From: Gammaproteobacteria bacterium
Lineage (GTDB): Bacteria > Gemmatimonadota > Gemmatimonadetes > Longimicrobiales > Gaopeijiaceae
Assembly (NCBI GenBank): GCA_024638345.1
Contig: JAHEKL010000172.1
Location: forward strand, 1 to 6,213
Reading direction: 5' to 3'
DNA: 6,213 nt
Below the pieces are notes generated by a model. The model did not search any database, was not told the origin of the DNA, and saw only the letters and a program-made list of their open reading frames with translations. Positions 5,666 to 6,213 of the stretch are shown piece after piece; the first letter of the stretch is position 1; every line of letters begins with the position of its first letter. A program made the position numbers and the translations under genes.

Positions 5666-6213
5666 TCACCGTTCATCCTCGCTCGCGAGCCGCTCCACTT
5701 CCGACAGCCGAGGCTCGATGGGCGCTCCCATGTCGAACGTAGAGCGAGCCGCTTCGGCGGTCTTGAGGCCGTTGCCGGTGATGCAGATAACCGTCGGTCC
5801 GTCCTTGGCGAGCCTCCCCTCCCTGGCCAGTCGCGCAGTCGCCGAAACGGCCACTCCACCGGCGGTTTCGGTGAAGACTCCTTCGAGTGTCGCAAGCAAG
5901 CGAATCCCCTCCACGATCTCCGGGTCTGAAACCGCCGCACCCCATCCTCCCGTCTGCCGCATCGTGGCAACGGCGAAGATGCCGTCGGCTGGGTTCCCTA
6001 TGGCCAGCGACCGAGCGATCGTGTTCGGCTGCCGGATCGGCGTGATTCGGTCGGCCCCGCTCTCCACCGCTGTCACGATCGGGGAACAGCACGCGGCCTG
6101 AGCACCGAAGAACCGTGGCTCCGGTCCCTCCTCGACGAGCCCTACGGCGGTCAGCTCGTTGAATGCCTTCCGAAGCTTCGTGATCAGAGAGCCGCCGGCC
6201 ATGGGTGCGACAC
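5666..6213 (-). CDS. Threonine-synthase-like PLP enzyme, C-terminal part (5' end outside window)
   Basis: Fold-type II PLP enzyme. The visible 182 or so residues cover the C-terminal half: a glycine-rich segment VAPMAGGSLITKLRKAFNEL, FFGAQAACCSPI, the segment around GIFAVATMRQTGGWGAAVSD, and the terminal TGNGLKTAEAA, which matches the TGxGLK signature of threonine synthases (O-phosphohomoserine to threonine). The PLP lysine would lie outside the window. The frame stays open to the right edge; an internal ATG at 6202 is not the real start. The sulfur-carrier gene begins 64 bases downstream. Homologues next to CysO/Mec-like genes include cysteine synthases working on O-phosphoserine or O-acetylserine, so a sulfhydrylase role taking sulfur from the carrier thiocarboxylate is possible. 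The TGNGLKT ending argues for ThrC ancestry. Substrate is unresolved. Confidence 0.85.
   Translation of the reverse strand, partial: VAPMAGGSLITKLRKAFNELTAVGLVEEGPEPRFFGAQAACCSPIVTAVESGADRITPIRQPNTIARSLAIGNPADGIFAVATMRQTGGWGAAVSDPEIVEGIRLLATLEGVFTETAGGVAVSATARLAREGRLAKDGPTVICITGNGLKTAEAARSTFDMGAPIEPRLSEVERLASEDER

Noticed and set aside
1..6213. CRISPR arrays, tRNA or rRNA genes, insertion sequences
   Set aside because: No spaced repeats, cloverleaf-like segments, transposase motifs or terminal inverted repeats were seen.

Overview
All seven protein-coding genes lie on the minus strand, so transcription runs from high to low coordinates. Base composition is GC-rich, and most neighbouring genes overlap or sit close together. 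The window is a sulfur-assimilation locus. It holds a siroheme sulfite reductase, a PAPS reductase, a ferrochelatase-type enzyme for siroheme, a 7Fe ferredoxin, and a sulfur-carrier protein with a JAMM protease next to a threonine-synthase-like PLP enzyme. The gene styles (sulfite reductase with a C-terminal extension, two-domain CbiX with a DR2241-like iron-sulfur domain, ThrC/MoaD/JAMM block) suggest a free-living, GC-rich, non-proteobacterial bacterium. Gemmatimonadota or a relative is my best guess, held weakly.

Layout in transcription order. (1) 6213-5666: C-terminal part of a threonine-synthase-like enzyme, running off the right edge. (2) 5601-5311: MoaD/ThiS-type sulfur carrier whose Gly-Gly is followed by a short tail. 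(3) 5314-4787: JAMM/MPN metalloprotease, overlapping the carrier gene. (4) 4790-4548: FdxA-type ferredoxin, overlapping the JAMM gene by ATGA. (5) about 4551-3091: sirohydrochlorin chelatase fused to a cysteine-rich C-terminal domain. (6) 3094-2775: a roughly 315-base regulatory region. (7) 2774-2055: cysH. (8) 2025-1: sulfite reductase, running off the left edge.

The most interesting part is the region between the chelatase gene and cysH. It contains a good sigma70-like promoter overlapping the chelatase stop codon, then a 28-codon leader ORF with five cysteine codons in seven (MCCAMCCC). Next come a strong hairpin starting right after the last Cys codon, a sequence that could form an alternative pairing, and an intrinsic-terminator-like hairpin with a short U run. 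This is the architecture of a cysteine-responsive ribosome-mediated attenuator controlling cysH and the sulfite reductase. A 17-bp tandem duplication also repeats the cysH ribosome-binding and start-codon region.

How the genes fit together: CysH makes sulfite from PAPS. Sulfite reductase, using siroheme whose iron would be inserted by the CbiX-type enzyme and electrons that could come from the ferredoxin, makes sulfide. The sulfur carrier, once processed and thiocarboxylated, could pass sulfur to a PLP enzyme such as the ThrC-like neighbour. ATP sulfurylase, APS kinase, the siroheme methyltransferase and an E1-like activating enzyme are not in the window.
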